Of a DNA stretch of 64,000 nt, positions 1-8,014 are shown one piece after another. The number at the start of each line of letters is the position of its first letter. Position 1 is the first letter of the stretch. The position numbers and the translations under genes were made by a program. Origin of the DNA: Campylobacter fetus subsp. testudinum 03-427 (GTDB taxonomy: Bacteria; Campylobacterota; Campylobacteria; Campylobacterales; Campylobacteraceae); contig CP006833.1 in NCBI GenBank assembly GCA_000495505.1, forward strand, positions 186,001 to 250,000, given 5' to 3'. The notes below the pieces were generated by a model. The model saw nothing but the letters and a program-made list of their open reading frames with translations. It searched no databases and was not told where the DNA came from.

Positions 1-91
1 TAATAAATGCTAAAACTAAAAGTAAAATGATAAAAAGTATGGATACTCCCAAGGAGACTTTGTCTGCTATGCTTTTGCTACCAAATAACAT
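1..91 (-). CDS. N-terminus of a probable methyl-accepting chemotaxis protein (partial)
   Basis: Only the first 30 codons lie in the window; the gene runs off the left edge. The peptide starts MLFGSKSIADKVSLG and continues into a strongly hydrophobic stretch (SILFIILLLVLAFI), a short basic leader followed by a first membrane helix. This is the usual beginning of Campylobacter chemoreceptors, whose N-terminus often reads like FGSKSIxxKxSLG. An AAGGA ribosome site lies a few bases upstream of the ATG, and a TATAAT box sits about 33 bases further up. The ligand domain and the signalling hairpin are outside the window, so the family call rests on the leader alone. Another inner-membrane sensor is possible. 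Confidence 0.5.
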   Translation of the reverse strand, partial: MLFGSKSIADKVSLGVSILFIILLLVLAFI

Positions 92-123
92 ATTTTTTCC
101 TTTATTGATTGATTTTCCGCTGA

Positions 124-129
124 ATTATA
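124..129 (-). promoter_or_regulatory. Probable sigma70 -10 box for the partial chemoreceptor gene
   Basis: On the minus strand the sequence reads TATAAT, with transcription expected about 25 bases before the ATG at 91. The DNA upstream is a long AT-rich stretch without a clear -35, typical of Campylobacter vegetative promoters. The rest of 92-322 shows no reading frame I would call. Confidence 0.5.
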
Positions 130-280
130 ATATTTTTTAAAAAAAGTGAGCTTAAATATCTAATTTGTATATTAATAATTTATATAAAAAGTTTAAATAA
201 ATAGATTAGTTGATTTTATAAAATAAATTTAATTTATATTTTAAATTTATTCTACTTTTGAATTTGAGTTATCGTAATAA

Positions 281-309
281 TATGGGCGAATTTTTTAAAT
301 TCGTCCATA
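281..309. terminator. Stem-loop downstream of the 323-793 gene
   Basis: An inverted repeat of 13 base pairs (one G-T wobble, three-base loop) is centred at 295. The arms read TGGGCGAATTT and AAATTCGTCCA. It lies 14 bases past the stop codon of the minus-strand gene ending at 323. The U-run on that strand is poor, so termination is likely but not certain. Confidence 0.55.
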
Positions 310-322
310 AATAAATATCTGA

Positions 323-793
323 TTATTTAACTAAATTTACACCATCAAGCTCTAAATTTTCATAGTAAAACGAGAAGTAAATGTTAGATGATAAAGGTGA
401 GGTTCTGTTATTTTCATAATCTTCATAGTTGGAGTAAGCCGCTGAAAAATCATAAGCTTTGATATCTTTTATCTTGTAAATGCTGCTTATCCCGCTGACT
501 TCTGTTTCTACGACAAGATCTATTTTATCGTTTTTTGATATGAGTTTTAACAGCTCTTTTGCGTTTTTTTCTTGAGAATTTACCGAAAACGACAGACTTT
601 TGGCGTATTTTGAGAGTATGCCATCGGAGTTTGAATCTGGAATTGCTGGATTTCCTACAAAATTATAATTTATATTTATACCAGAAAGCTCCAAGCTAAG
701 GTTGCTATTTTTACCTATAAATGTTGCTGTAACGCTATTTTTCGCATATACAAAACTTACTAAAACCATACAAATCAAAAATATATTTTTCAT
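323..793 (-). CDS. Secreted protein of unknown function
   Basis: I do not recognise this 156-residue protein. It begins with a clear Sec signal peptide (MKNIFLICMVLVSFVYA, cleavage likely after Ala17), so it should be periplasmic or exported. The mature part is a mix of short polar segments with many Ser, Asn and Tyr and no cysteine. It has a beta-rich look but no motif I can name. A GGAG-type ribosome site precedes the ATG, and the gene is followed by a stem-loop at 281-309. It lies 14 bases downstream of moaE on the same strand, so it may be read from that operon, but nothing in the protein points to molybdopterin work. Confidence 0.7.
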   Translation of the reverse strand: MKNIFLICMVLVSFVYAKNSVTATFIGKNSNLSLELSGININYNFVGNPAIPDSNSDGILSKYAKSLSFSVNSQEKNAKELLKLISKNDKIDLVVETEVSGISSIYKIKDIKAYDFSAAYSNYEDYENNRTSPLSSNIYFSFYYENLELDGVNLVK

Positions 794-807
794 TTTTTCT
801 CCTTAAA

Positions 808-1251
808 TCAGCTTAAAATCCCTGCTCCGACTAGCTTTTGGCTTCTATCTTGCGCATAAATTCTTTGGTTATTTTTTAAATCATATTTCCATATCGGAGC
901 GTTTGCTTTGAAATCCTCAACAAATTCATTTATAAGACCTAAAGCAACTTTCCTTTTTGGGCTTAGCACACCCGCTATGAAGCTTGAAGTATGATTTGGA
1001 ACATCGCCTTTTGAGTGCGCCATAAGGATAGTAGCGTCTTTTTCTTTTGCCTTCTCTTGCCACGTATCAAACCATTTTTTAAGCAGCGGCTCATAGATAT
1101 CAAAACTTAGACCATCTATATCGTCTTCATCGCGCACGACGCCTACAAAAGTTATGATCGCGCCGTAATTTAAATTTTTATTATCCTCATACCAGCGGTT
1201 TGTTATCTCAGCGACGTTTAAGCTACCACTAAAAAGTTCTATGCAATTCAT
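808..1251 (-). CDS. moaE: Molybdopterin synthase catalytic subunit MoaE
   Basis: MoaE, with thiocarboxylated MoaD, adds two sulfurs to cyclic pyranopterin monophosphate to make molybdopterin in the cytoplasm. The 147-residue protein has the family hallmarks: GAIITFVGVVRDE near residue 30, an AHSKGDVP segment (usually HRxG in this family), and APIWKYD near the C-terminus, carrying the conserved lysine. I start it at the ATG at 1251 (MNCIELFSG) rather than at the longer frame reaching 1296, because the longer version would overlap moaD and this ATG has an ideal ribosome site. That site, GGAGGT, lies inside the last codons of moaD, one base upstream of whose stop the coupling begins. The two genes are therefore coupled. 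Confidence 0.93.
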   Translation of the reverse strand: MNCIELFSGSLNVAEITNRWYEDNKNLNYGAIITFVGVVRDEDDIDGLSFDIYEPLLKKWFDTWQEKAKEKDATILMAHSKGDVPNHTSSFIAGVLSPKRKVALGLINEFVEDFKANAPIWKYDLKNNQRIYAQDRSQKLVGAGILS

Positions 1252-1252
1252 T

Positions 1253-1474
1253 TTAACCTCCGCAAACAGGCGGTAAAATGCAAATTTTATCTCCACTTTT
1301 TAGTTTTGTATCAAGGCTTGTGACTATCTCGTCGTTTAATGCAACTGCGCTTAAATTTAACCACTCTTTTAAATTTTCATCTTGATTTAGAATCGTTTTT
1401 AACTCACCAAGACTAGCTGCTTTTATCTCTAAAGGTTTTTTGTTTATAGGTCCTAGAAATTCTACTTTTACCAC
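1253..1474 (-). CDS. moaD: Molybdopterin synthase sulfur carrier subunit MoaD
   Basis: This 73-residue ubiquitin-fold protein carries sulfur as a C-terminal thiocarboxylate for MoaE. The sequence ends ILPPVCGG, and the terminal Gly-Gly is the site adenylated and thiolated. The stop codon lies one base before the moaE start. The two Gly codons (GGA GGT) also form the Shine-Dalgarno sequence for moaE, so one hexamer serves protein chemistry and translation. An AGGAGA ribosome site precedes its own ATG. MoaA is encoded 21 kb away in the queuosine cluster and MobA at 4.2 kb; the remaining cofactor genes are outside the window. Confidence 0.93.
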   Translation of the reverse strand: MVKVEFLGPINKKPLEIKAASLGELKTILNQDENLKEWLNLSAVALNDEIVTSLDTKLKSGDKICILPPVCGG

Positions 1475-1512
1475 GGTTTCTCCTTATCAAGATATTATCA
1501 TATCTTATAATA

Positions 1513-2826
1513 TTAAATTTTTATTCCTATAGTTTTGTAATTTACGTAATTTACAAACGCTCCATTTACGACTTTTACGTTCTGCTTTTTTGTGTAGTCT
1601 ATCAAGTAATTTCCGTTTTGTGTCGTGCTAAAACTAACGCATAATTTGGCTGCAAAATTTATGATATCTTCGCTTAATGTCTGTTTATTCGTTTTTACGA
1701 TGACGTGAGTGCTGGGTCTATCTTTTAGATGAAACCAAAAGTCGTCTTTTTTTGCAGTTTTAAGCAAAAATTCATTACCTTTTTCACTTTTTCCTACACT
1801 TATTTTGAACTCTCCTACATAAAAATTCTCTATCAAATCACTAAGTTTAGCATTTGTTTTTATTTGTGATTTTTTAGGTGATAAAATGCTGATTTCGCTG
1901 ACGCTTTTGCTTAATGAGATGATGTTTTTTAGCTTGTTTAGAAACTCTATTTTCTCTTTTAAATTTAGAACTTGTAAGCTTATATTAGCCGCTTTTTGTT
2001 TGAGTTTTTTACTCTCTTTAAACATCTCGTTAGCACTGTTTTTAGGGCTATTTTCTAGTTTCAAATTTATAATTACACCATTTTCATCAGTAAGTTTTAG
2101 CTCCCTTTCATAGTCGTTTAAAAGATATAAATTTGCAATTATAAGATTTGCGTTTTTATTTAGCTTTTGACTTTGATTTTCTAGCTCCTCTTTGCTGGGA
2201 AGTTCGCTTAAATTTGCATTTAAACTTGTAATTTTTTTATCTAAATTTAGAAGTTTTACCTGTTTTATCTCATCTAATTTTTTGGTTTTTAGGCGCAAAA
2301 ACTCCATTTTAAAGTATTCATCAAAATCAGTGATCTGTTCGCACTCATCTTCTTTTATATCAAATGGCTCAAGCTGGATCAGATTTTTACCGACTCTTAT
2401 GGCTCTTTTTTCGTTTTCCATATGCCTTAAAGCTTCTAAAATCACACCGTTTTCGTCAGTTAAAATGATATTTGTAAATCGCCCTGTAAATTCCAGATAC
2501 AAAACTGAATTTACCCTCTTATACGAGCCGCTAAGACTTGCTTGTATCTTTAGTATCCTGTTGTTTTTTAGCGTTTCTATGCTATCTATCTTGGCTGAGT
2601 TTAGACGCTTTTTAAGAGTTATATCAAAAGGTGCTTTATACTCTTTTACGGTGATTTTTTCATCTGTTTTGTATATGCTTGAGTTGCTTTTATTTAGATC
2701 AAAGATAAGAGGATAATTTCCATCAAATACTATTTCTAAAACGCAATCATCGACTCTTTTTATGTTGGTTATTTTTTTAAATTTAGATAAAAACTCTGAT
2801 ATTTGTGTTAAAACTTTATATTTCAT
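1513..2826 (-). CDS. rqcH: NFACT-family ribosome quality-control protein (RqcH-like)
   Basis: The 437-residue protein has the NFACT layout. The N-terminal domain includes a LYLEFTGRFTNIILTD segment around residues 105-125. A charged coiled coil covers roughly 180-300, and a C-terminal NFACT-R (DUF814) domain contains DDFWFHLKDRPSTHVIV around 360-380. In Bacillus RqcH binds the stalled 50S subunit and recruits tRNA-Ala to add C-terminal alanine tails. Homologues were often labelled fibronectin-binding, but there is no signal peptide here and the domains are cytosolic. It is shorter than the roughly 570 residues of Bacillus RqcH, mostly in the middle. The gene is divergent from leuC. Confidence 0.82.
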   Translation of the reverse strand: MKYKVLTQISEFLSKFKKITNIKRVDDCVLEIVFDGNYPLIFDLNKSNSSIYKTDEKITVKEYKAPFDITLKKRLNSAKIDSIETLKNNRILKIQASLSGSYKRVNSVLYLEFTGRFTNIILTDENGVILEALRHMENEKRAIRVGKNLIQLEPFDIKEDECEQITDFDEYFKMEFLRLKTKKLDEIKQVKLLNLDKKITSLNANLSELPSKEELENQSQKLNKNANLIIANLYLLNDYERELKLTDENGVIINLKLENSPKNSANEMFKESKKLKQKAANISLQVLNLKEKIEFLNKLKNIISLSKSVSEISILSPKKSQIKTNAKLSDLIENFYVGEFKISVGKSEKGNEFLLKTAKKDDFWFHLKDRPSTHVIVKTNKQTLSEDIINFAAKLCVSFSTTQNGNYLIDYTKKQNVKVVNGAFVNYVNYKTIGIKI

Positions 2827-2848
2827 AAGCCTGATTATACCAAAAATT

Positions 2849-2857
2849 TGCTACAAT
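2849..2857 (+). promoter_or_regulatory. Extended -10 promoter for leuC-mobA-pldA
   Basis: The sequence TGCTACAAT is an extended -10 element (TGn plus TACAAT) 25 bases before the leuC ATG. It is followed by an AAGGAA ribosome site. It sits in the short divergent gap between the rqcH-like gene and leuC. No strong -35 is seen, as is usual for Campylobacter. Confidence 0.6.
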
Positions 2858-2882
2858 AGCCCAAATTTAGCTAAGGAAAATC

Positions 2883-4148
2883 ATGAAACAGACAATTACT
2901 GAAAAAATTTTTAGCGAACACGTTCAGCACGCGGTTTATGCAGGACAAATAGTAGAAACTAACATTGATATGGTTATAGGAAATGACATCACAACTCCGA
3001 TCTCTATCAGAGCTTTTAAGGAGAGTGGGGCAAAAAAACTAGCAAATCCGGACGGTTTTGCTATCGTGATGGATCATTATATCCCGGCTAAAGATATAGC
3101 AAGTGCAAATCAAGCAAAAATCAGTCGTGATTTTGCTTATGAACATGATCTAAAGAACTTTTTCGATGAAAAAGATATGGGTATCGAACACGCTTTGATG
3201 CCAGAAAAAGGTCTTGTAGTACCAGGAGATGTTATCATAGGAGCAGACTCTCATACCTGTACGCATGGCGCTCTTGGCGCGTTTAGCACAGGAATGGGAA
3301 GTACGGATTTAGCTTACGCTATGATAACTGGTAAAAACTGGTTTAAAGTACCTGCAACCATAAAAGTTGAGTTTGTAGGAAAACCTGCTAAGCACATTTA
3401 TGGCAAGGATTTGATACTTGAAGTTATACGTCAAATCGGCGTTGATGGAGCTTTATATAAGGCGCTTGAGTTTTGCGGGGACGCTATGAAATATCTTGAT
3501 ATGGATAGCCGTTTTAGCTTGTGCAATATGGCTATAGAAGCAGGCGGAAAAAGCGGTATAATCGCAGTCGATGATATAACAAAAGAGTTTTTAGCAAGTA
3601 AAAATTTACGTTCAAAACCAAAGTTTCACTATAGCGATGAGGACGCAAACTATGAGCAAGTTTTACGCATAGATGTAAGCAAACTTAATCCTGTTATAGC
3701 GTATCCGTTTTTACCGAGCAACGGAAAAAGCATAAACGAGGCTTTGAAAGATGATTTAAAAATAGATCAAGTATTCATAGGAAGTTGCACTAATGGGCGT
3801 CTTAGCGATCTTAGGATAGCTGCTGGAATTTTAAAAGGAAAAAGAGTAGCTAAACACACTAGACTCATCATCACTCCAGCTACGCAAAAGATCGCACTTG
3901 CAGCGCAAAAAGAAGGGCTTATGGATATCTTTGTAGAAGCAGGAGCCGTGGTCAGCAACCCTACATGTGGAGCTTGTCTTGGCGGATATATGGGGATTTT
4001 AGGAGCAGGGGAGAGATGTGTGAGCACTACAAATAGAAACTTTGTAGGCAGAATGGGCGATAGAACTAGCGAAGTTTATCTTGCAAACTCTGCAGTCGCG
4101 GCAGCTTCTGCGATAGCCGGGAAAATCGCGGATCCAAGAGTGTTGTAG
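2883..4148 (+). CDS. leuC: 3-isopropylmalate dehydratase large subunit
   Basis: LeuC with LeuD isomerises 2-isopropylmalate to 3-isopropylmalate in leucine synthesis, using a [4Fe-4S] cluster. The aconitase-fold marks are plain: GADSHTCTHGALGAF around residue 120, FIGSCTNGR near 300, and NPTCGACLGG near 360, which supply the three cluster cysteines. At 421 residues it is the short LeuC/homoaconitase-like form common in archaea and Thermotoga rather than the roughly 465-residue enterobacterial form. No leuA, leuB or leuD is adjacent; instead mobA follows after ten bases. Substrate is inferred, and a homoaconitase-type activity cannot be excluded by sequence alone. Confidence 0.88.
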   Translation: MKQTITEKIFSEHVQHAVYAGQIVETNIDMVIGNDITTPISIRAFKESGAKKLANPDGFAIVMDHYIPAKDIASANQAKISRDFAYEHDLKNFFDEKDMGIEHALMPEKGLVVPGDVIIGADSHTCTHGALGAFSTGMGSTDLAYAMITGKNWFKVPATIKVEFVGKPAKHIYGKDLILEVIRQIGVDGALYKALEFCGDAMKYLDMDSRFSLCNMAIEAGGKSGIIAVDDITKEFLASKNLRSKPKFHYSDEDANYEQVLRIDVSKLNPVIAYPFLPSNGKSINEALKDDLKIDQVFIGSCTNGRLSDLRIAAGILKGKRVAKHTRLIITPATQKIALAAQKEGLMDIFVEAGAVVSNPTCGACLGGYMGILGAGERCVSTTNRNFVGRMGDRTSEVYLANSAVAAASAIAGKIADPRVL

Positions 4149-4158
4149 GGAGATAAAT

Positions 4159-4701
4159 TTGAAAAGCGCACTGATTTTAGCAGGAGGAAAAAGTAGCAGA
4201 ATGGGGAGCGATAAAACGCTTCTTGCTTATAAAAATTATCCTAGTATCACGCACTTTTTATTTGAGCGTTTGAGTGGGATTTTTGAAGATGTTAAAATCA
4301 GCGCAAAAAATGATAAATTTGAACCTAAACTTCCTATTTTACTAGATGAATTTGATGAGTTTTTGCCTTTAAAAGTCATAGCAAATTTAGATAAAAACTA
4401 TGATGAGCCAGTTTTCATCATAGCTGCAGATACTCCATTTGTAAAGCTTGAAACGATAAAAGAGCTGTATTTAAATTTAAAAAATAACGATATATCTCTT
4501 CCAAGAGACGGTGAGTTTGTGCATGGGCTTTGTGGATTTTATAGTCCAAAAGTAAGCTTAGTGGCACAGTCTTTGTTAAAAAATGGTATGCAAAAAGTCT
4601 CGCTTTTAAGGGATCTTTGTCCTACTGCTATCACCGAATTTAAAGATAAAAAGCAGTTTTTAAATTTAAACACACAAGCTGATTATGAGCTTATAAAATG
4701 A
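4159..4701 (+). CDS. mobA: Molybdenum cofactor guanylyltransferase MobA
   Basis: MobA transfers GMP from GTP to molybdenum-molybdopterin, making the bis-MGD cofactor of formate dehydrogenase, Nap and related enzymes. The 180-residue protein has the nucleotidyltransferase signature LILAGGKSSRMGSDKTLL at the N-terminus and an IIAADTPF metal-binding Asp motif near residue 95. The start is TTG at 4159, preceded by a GGGAG ribosome site that overlaps the end of leuC. The last four bases overlap the start of pldA, so translation of the two is probably coupled. I recall the mobA-pldA order being the same in C. jejuni. Confidence 0.92.
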   Translation: MKSALILAGGKSSRMGSDKTLLAYKNYPSITHFLFERLSGIFEDVKISAKNDKFEPKLPILLDEFDEFLPLKVIANLDKNYDEPVFIIAADTPFVKLETIKELYLNLKNNDISLPRDGEFVHGLCGFYSPKVSLVAQSLLKNGMQKVSLLRDLCPTAITEFKDKKQFLNLNTQADYELIK

Positions 4702-5720
4702 GAAAATTGCTAACTATTTTGGCTAGCTTTTTAAGTTTGAGTGCAAATAGTGCTAATGAACTCTATCAAAAAGCAACCGAATTTGAGAGTAAAGGAGATA
4801 GCAAAAATGCTCTCATTTACTATAAAGCAGCTGCTCAAAAAGCTTTAGAAAATGAACAAACTAGAGTTTTGGATACTTCAAATTTAGATGAAAAGCAAAA
4901 TTTAAAAGATGATAATTCGCAACCTACCCAGCCTCAAACCGTTCAAAACATAAATTTACAAAATAACCACTTGGCTAAATCTCTAAACGATAAAAACGGG
5001 GCTCAAAATAGTTATAATATTTTTCATTTAGAACCTTACAAAATAAATTATCTACTTCCTTTTACCTACTCCAACATATCAAACTCAGATAGAAAGCATA
5101 CTGAAACAAAGTTCCAGCTTAGTCTTAAAAAGGCGATGTTTGATAATTTATTTGGGTTTGATGAGACTTTTTATCTTGGATATACTCAGATATCGTGGTG
5201 GCAGATAGCAAAAGAGTCATCTCCGTTTAGAGAGAGTAATTATCAGCCGGAGATCTTTGTAGATTTTCCTTTTAAATTTGATAATTTTACAGCTTTAAAA
5301 TCTGCTCAAATAGGTATATTGCACGATTCAAACGGTAAAAGCGGTAGTGACTCTAGATCTTGGAATAGAGTCTATTTAAGATCAGTTTTTGAGTATGGAA
5401 ATTTCAGTTTCGCTCCTAGAGTTTGGTATAGGATTGAAGACAATAAAGACGATAACAAAGATATCACAAATTACAAAGGCAATGCAGATATAGAAGTATC
5501 TTATAATATAAATGATATGAGATTTATAGCTACTATAGCAAACAACTTGCATTTGGATAGAACAAACAAAGGCTCTTTTCAGTTTGACTTTTTATTTCCT
5601 ATATTTAATAGCGGATTTTATGGGTATTTGCAGTATTTTAACGGATACGCTCAGAGTCTCATAGACTATGATGAGCATGAGAGTCGAGTTGGCGCTGGAT
5701 TTGTATTTTTTATCAGATAG
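4698..5720 (+). CDS. pldA: Outer membrane phospholipase A (OMPLA)
   Basis: OMPLA is a 12-strand outer-membrane barrel that hydrolyses phospholipids mislocalised to the outer leaflet; in Campylobacter it is linked to haemolysis. The catalytic block matches E. coli: His209, Ser211 and Asn223 lie in HDSNGKSGSDSRSWN, equivalent to His142, Ser144 and Asn156, and the serine before SRSWN fits the calcium site. The 340 residues start with a signal peptide ending near NSA. Before the barrel there is an extra segment of about 90 residues. It begins with one TPR-like helix pair (about 20-50) and continues as a polar linker rich in Gln and Asn. The final codons overlap a strong stem-loop terminator. Confidence 0.93.
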   Translation: MRKLLTILASFLSLSANSANELYQKATEFESKGDSKNALIYYKAAAQKALENEQTRVLDTSNLDEKQNLKDDNSQPTQPQTVQNINLQNNHLAKSLNDKNGAQNSYNIFHLEPYKINYLLPFTYSNISNSDRKHTETKFQLSLKKAMFDNLFGFDETFYLGYTQISWWQIAKESSPFRESNYQPEIFVDFPFKFDNFTALKSAQIGILHDSNGKSGSDSRSWNRVYLRSVFEYGNFSFAPRVWYRIEDNKDDNKDITNYKGNADIEVSYNINDMRFIATIANNLHLDRTNKGSFQFDFLFPIFNSGFYGYLQYFNGYAQSLIDYDEHESRVGAGFVFFIR

Positions 5721-5738
5721 CTTTTTTAGCTATCTGAT
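5712..5738. terminator. Bidirectional stem-loop between pldA and cgpA
   Basis: An 11-base-pair perfect stem (ATCAGATAGCT / AGCTATCTGAT) closes a five-T loop. It begins inside the last codons of pldA and is followed by TTTTAG. The minus-strand gene ends 20 bases further on, so the hairpin can stop transcription from both sides. Confidence 0.8.
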
Positions 5739-5758
5739 TTTAGAGTAAATACATTTTA

Positions 5759-6472
5759 TTATCTTAGTATAAGAGTATATCCACCCTCGCTTTGTCTGAT
5801 ACCGTAGTGGTAATTTCCATCTAGTGAGATAACCACTCTATAGTATCCATCATGCGCACCAAACGTGAGTTTTTGAACAGCACCTTTTTCAACTTTTATA
5901 GTTTTTGTGTTAAAGTCTGCATTTTTTCTTTTAAAGTCGATTACGATTTTATCTGGTTTGCTTATCACAAAATCCCTGATTTTAGGATCAGTGGTAAATA
6001 TATTTATTTTCATAGCATAAATATCAAATTTAATCATATCGTTAAAACTTAAGCTTTTTAAAGGAGGCTCTATTTTTGGAACTAAATTTGAGATTTTAGT
6101 AGCTGGTTTATCGTTTTGGTTGCTATTATTATCCGCTTTTACCGTAGTTACGGATACGTCTAGGATTTTTGAAGCGGCTTTATTTGGCGTTATTTGATTT
6201 TTGAGTACAAACTCATCATGCCAGTCAAAGCTACCATTGATATCAATTACTTTTTGCTTTATGCTCCCATCTATACTTTTATAATAAAAAACTACAGACG
6301 TAAGCTCCCTTGCATCGCTCGGAAATTTAATTATCTGAGTTTCAAATGACGGAGCGCTATCTTTCATATTTGTAGAGATCAAGTCGGTACTATTTATATC
6401 CGTAGGAACAAACGGATTTTCACGTCCATTCAAAAACGATATAAAAACTAGTAAGATTAAAATTTGTTTCAT
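5759..6472 (-). CDS. cgpA: AMIN-domain periplasmic protein, CgpA-like glycoprotein
   Basis: The 237-residue protein has a signal peptide (MKQILILLVFISFLNG), a proline-rich middle and a C-terminal AMIN-like beta domain (DKIVIDFKRKNADF to GGYTLILR). AMIN domains bind peptidoglycan or target periplasmic machines. Position next to an FtsB-like gene, eno and recA is that of Cj1670c (CgpA) in C. jejuni, a protein shown there to carry the Pgl N-glycan. The sequence holds two full bacterial sequons (D/E-X-N-X-S/T): DINST at Asn27 and DINGS at Asn79. Its molecular job is unknown. The call rests on domain, synteny from memory and sequons. Confidence 0.7.
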   Translation of the reverse strand: MKQILILLVFISFLNGRENPFVPTDINSTDLISTNMKDSAPSFETQIIKFPSDARELTSVVFYYKSIDGSIKQKVIDINGSFDWHDEFVLKNQITPNKAASKILDVSVTTVKADNNSNQNDKPATKISNLVPKIEPPLKSLSFNDMIKFDIYAMKINIFTTDPKIRDFVISKPDKIVIDFKRKNADFNTKTIKVEKGAVQKLTFGAHDGYYRVVISLDGNYHYGIRQSEGGYTLILR

Positions 6473-6488
6473 AATTATACTCGCGTGT

Positions 6489-6767
6489 TTATTTATAGCT
6501 ATCAGGATCTAATCCTATAAGCTCGAAATACTCTTTTTGCAAAGCTGAGTTTGCTTCTTGGAGTTTTTGTACGTCGCTTTGTAAGCTTGCTTTTTGATTG
6601 TAAAGATCTAACATAACATCTAAAGATCGCTTACCAAATAACGCATTTCCAACATAAACTCCAGCCATCACCACAAAAGAGATGGCTATGAAATATACAA
6701 AAAAATTTTTAAAAGAGTTAGCTCTATGATTTTTTGGAGATTTATACTCTTCTAAAATCTCACTCAA
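6489..6767 (-). CDS. FtsB/DivIC-like septum formation initiator protein
   Basis: This small bitopic membrane protein has 92 residues: a short cytosolic N-terminus, one membrane helix (about 22-44, [19 protein letters not shown]) and a coiled coil (about 50-80, [19 protein letters not shown]). That layout is the FtsB/DivIC family, which bridges FtsL and FtsQ at the division site. It overlaps the end of eno by four bases and is followed by the AMIN-domain gene, so the three are co-transcribed. C. jejuni has an equivalent small gene (Cj1671c, from memory) in this place. The short coiled coil makes the family call moderately rather than fully certain. Confidence 0.7.
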   Translation of the reverse strand: MSEILEEYKSPKNHRANSFKNFFVYFIAISFVVMAGVYVGNALFGKRSLDVMLDLYNQKASLQSDVQKLQEANSALQKEYFELIGLDPDSYK

Positions 6768-8014
6768 ATTTTGTCCCCTAAAAACTCGCTCGTTTCAAGC
6801 TCTATCTCAAGAAGGCGATTGTATTTTGCGTTTCTCTCGCTTCTGCTTGTTGCGCCGGTTTTTATCTCACCGGTGTTTAATGCAACGGCAAAATCAGCTA
6901 TAAAACTATCTTCACTCTCGCCGCTTCTATGGCTCATAATGCAGCGATAACCGTTTCTTTGAGCTAAGCGAACTGTTTGCATAGTTTGACTTACTGAGCC
7001 TATTTGATTTGGTTTTATGAGGATAGCGTTTGCTATACCTTTTTCGATACCTTCTTTTAGGATTTTTTCATTTGTTACAAATAGATCATCTCCTACTAAC
7101 TGTATTTTGTCGCCTAGTTTTTCGCTTAGAACTTTCCAGCCGTCCCAGTCGTCTTCGCTAAGTCCGTCTTCTATAGAAAATATAGGGTATTTATCGCAAA
7201 GCTCCACATATCTATCAACCAACTCTTCACTAGTTAGCTTTTTACCTTCGATCTGATAAGTTTTACCATCATAAAACTCACTTGAAGCAACATCAAGTGC
7301 TAGTTTTATCTGTTGTCCTGGTTTATAACCTGCTTTTTTTATAGCTTCCATAATAATTTTTATAGGCTCTTCATTATCTTTTAAATTTGGTGCAAATCCG
7401 CCCTCGTCGCCTACTGCTGTGCTGTGTCCAAGATCGTTTAATATCTTTTTTAATGTTTGATAAATTTCAGTTGCGGCTCTTAGAGCGTCGCTAAATTTAG
7501 AAAATCCAAACGGCATTATCATAAATTCTTGAAAATCAACGCTATTATTTGCGTGAGCACCACCGTTTATAATATTAAACATAGGCACTGGTAAAGTGCA
7601 GGCGTTTGCTCCACCAAGGTAGCGATATAATGGAATTTTTAAGCTATTTGCAGCAGCTCTTGCTACTGCCATAGATACGCCAAGAACCGCATTTGCGCCG
7701 ATACGAGAGTAGTTGTCTGTTCCATCGAGCCCTAGCATAGCATCGTCTATAGCTTTTTGATTATATGCGTCTTTTCCGCATATCTCTTCTGCTATCATAG
7801 AATTTACGTTTTTAATAGCTTTTAAAACACCTTTACCTCCAAATGCTTCTCCGCCGTCCCTAAGCTCTAAAGCTTCTCGTTTTCCAGTACTTGCACCGCT
7901 TGGTACTATAGCTTCTCCTATACTTCCGTCGCACAGCTCTACTTTGGTTTTTATAGTCGGATTTCCACGACTATCTAAAACTTCTATAGCGCTAATCTTT
8001 TTTACTATAACCAT
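6764..8014 (-). CDS. eno: Enolase
   Basis: Enolase converts 2-phosphoglycerate to phosphoenolpyruvate; in Campylobacter it mainly serves gluconeogenesis. The 416 residues carry [10 protein letters not shown] near the N-terminus, [10 protein letters not shown] in the middle, the magnesium ligands in [24 protein letters not shown] and VGDDLFVTN, and the active-site loop [10 protein letters not shown] with SHRSGE further on. Length is normal for the family. The ATG shares bases with the recA stop codon (TAATG), and the end overlaps the FtsB-like gene by four bases, indicating a recA-eno-ftsB-cgpA transcription unit. Confidence 0.97.
   Translation of the reverse strand: MVIVKKISAIEVLDSRGNPTIKTKVELCDGSIGEAIVPSGASTGKREALELRDGGEAFGGKGVLKAIKNVNSMIAEEICGKDAYNQKAIDDAMLGLDGTDNYSRIGANAVLGVSMAVARAAANSLKIPLYRYLGGANACTLPVPMFNIINGGAHANNSVDFQEFMIMPFGFSKFSDALRAATEIYQTLKKILNDLGHSTAVGDEGGFAPNLKDNEEPIKIIMEAIKKAGYKPGQQIKLALDVASSEFYDGKTYQIEGKKLTSEELVDRYVELCDKYPIFSIEDGLSEDDWDGWKVLSEKLGDKIQLVGDDLFVTNEKILKEGIEKGIANAILIKPNQIGSVSQTMQTVRLAQRNGYRCIMSHRSGESEDSFIADFAVALNTGEIKTGATSRSERNAKYNRLLEIELETSEFLGDKI

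Noticed and set aside
1886-2716. Long plus-strand open frames across the rqcH-like gene
   Set aside because: They are mirror frames of an AT-rich lysine-rich gene, rich in Phe, Ser and Leu, and lack ribosome sites.
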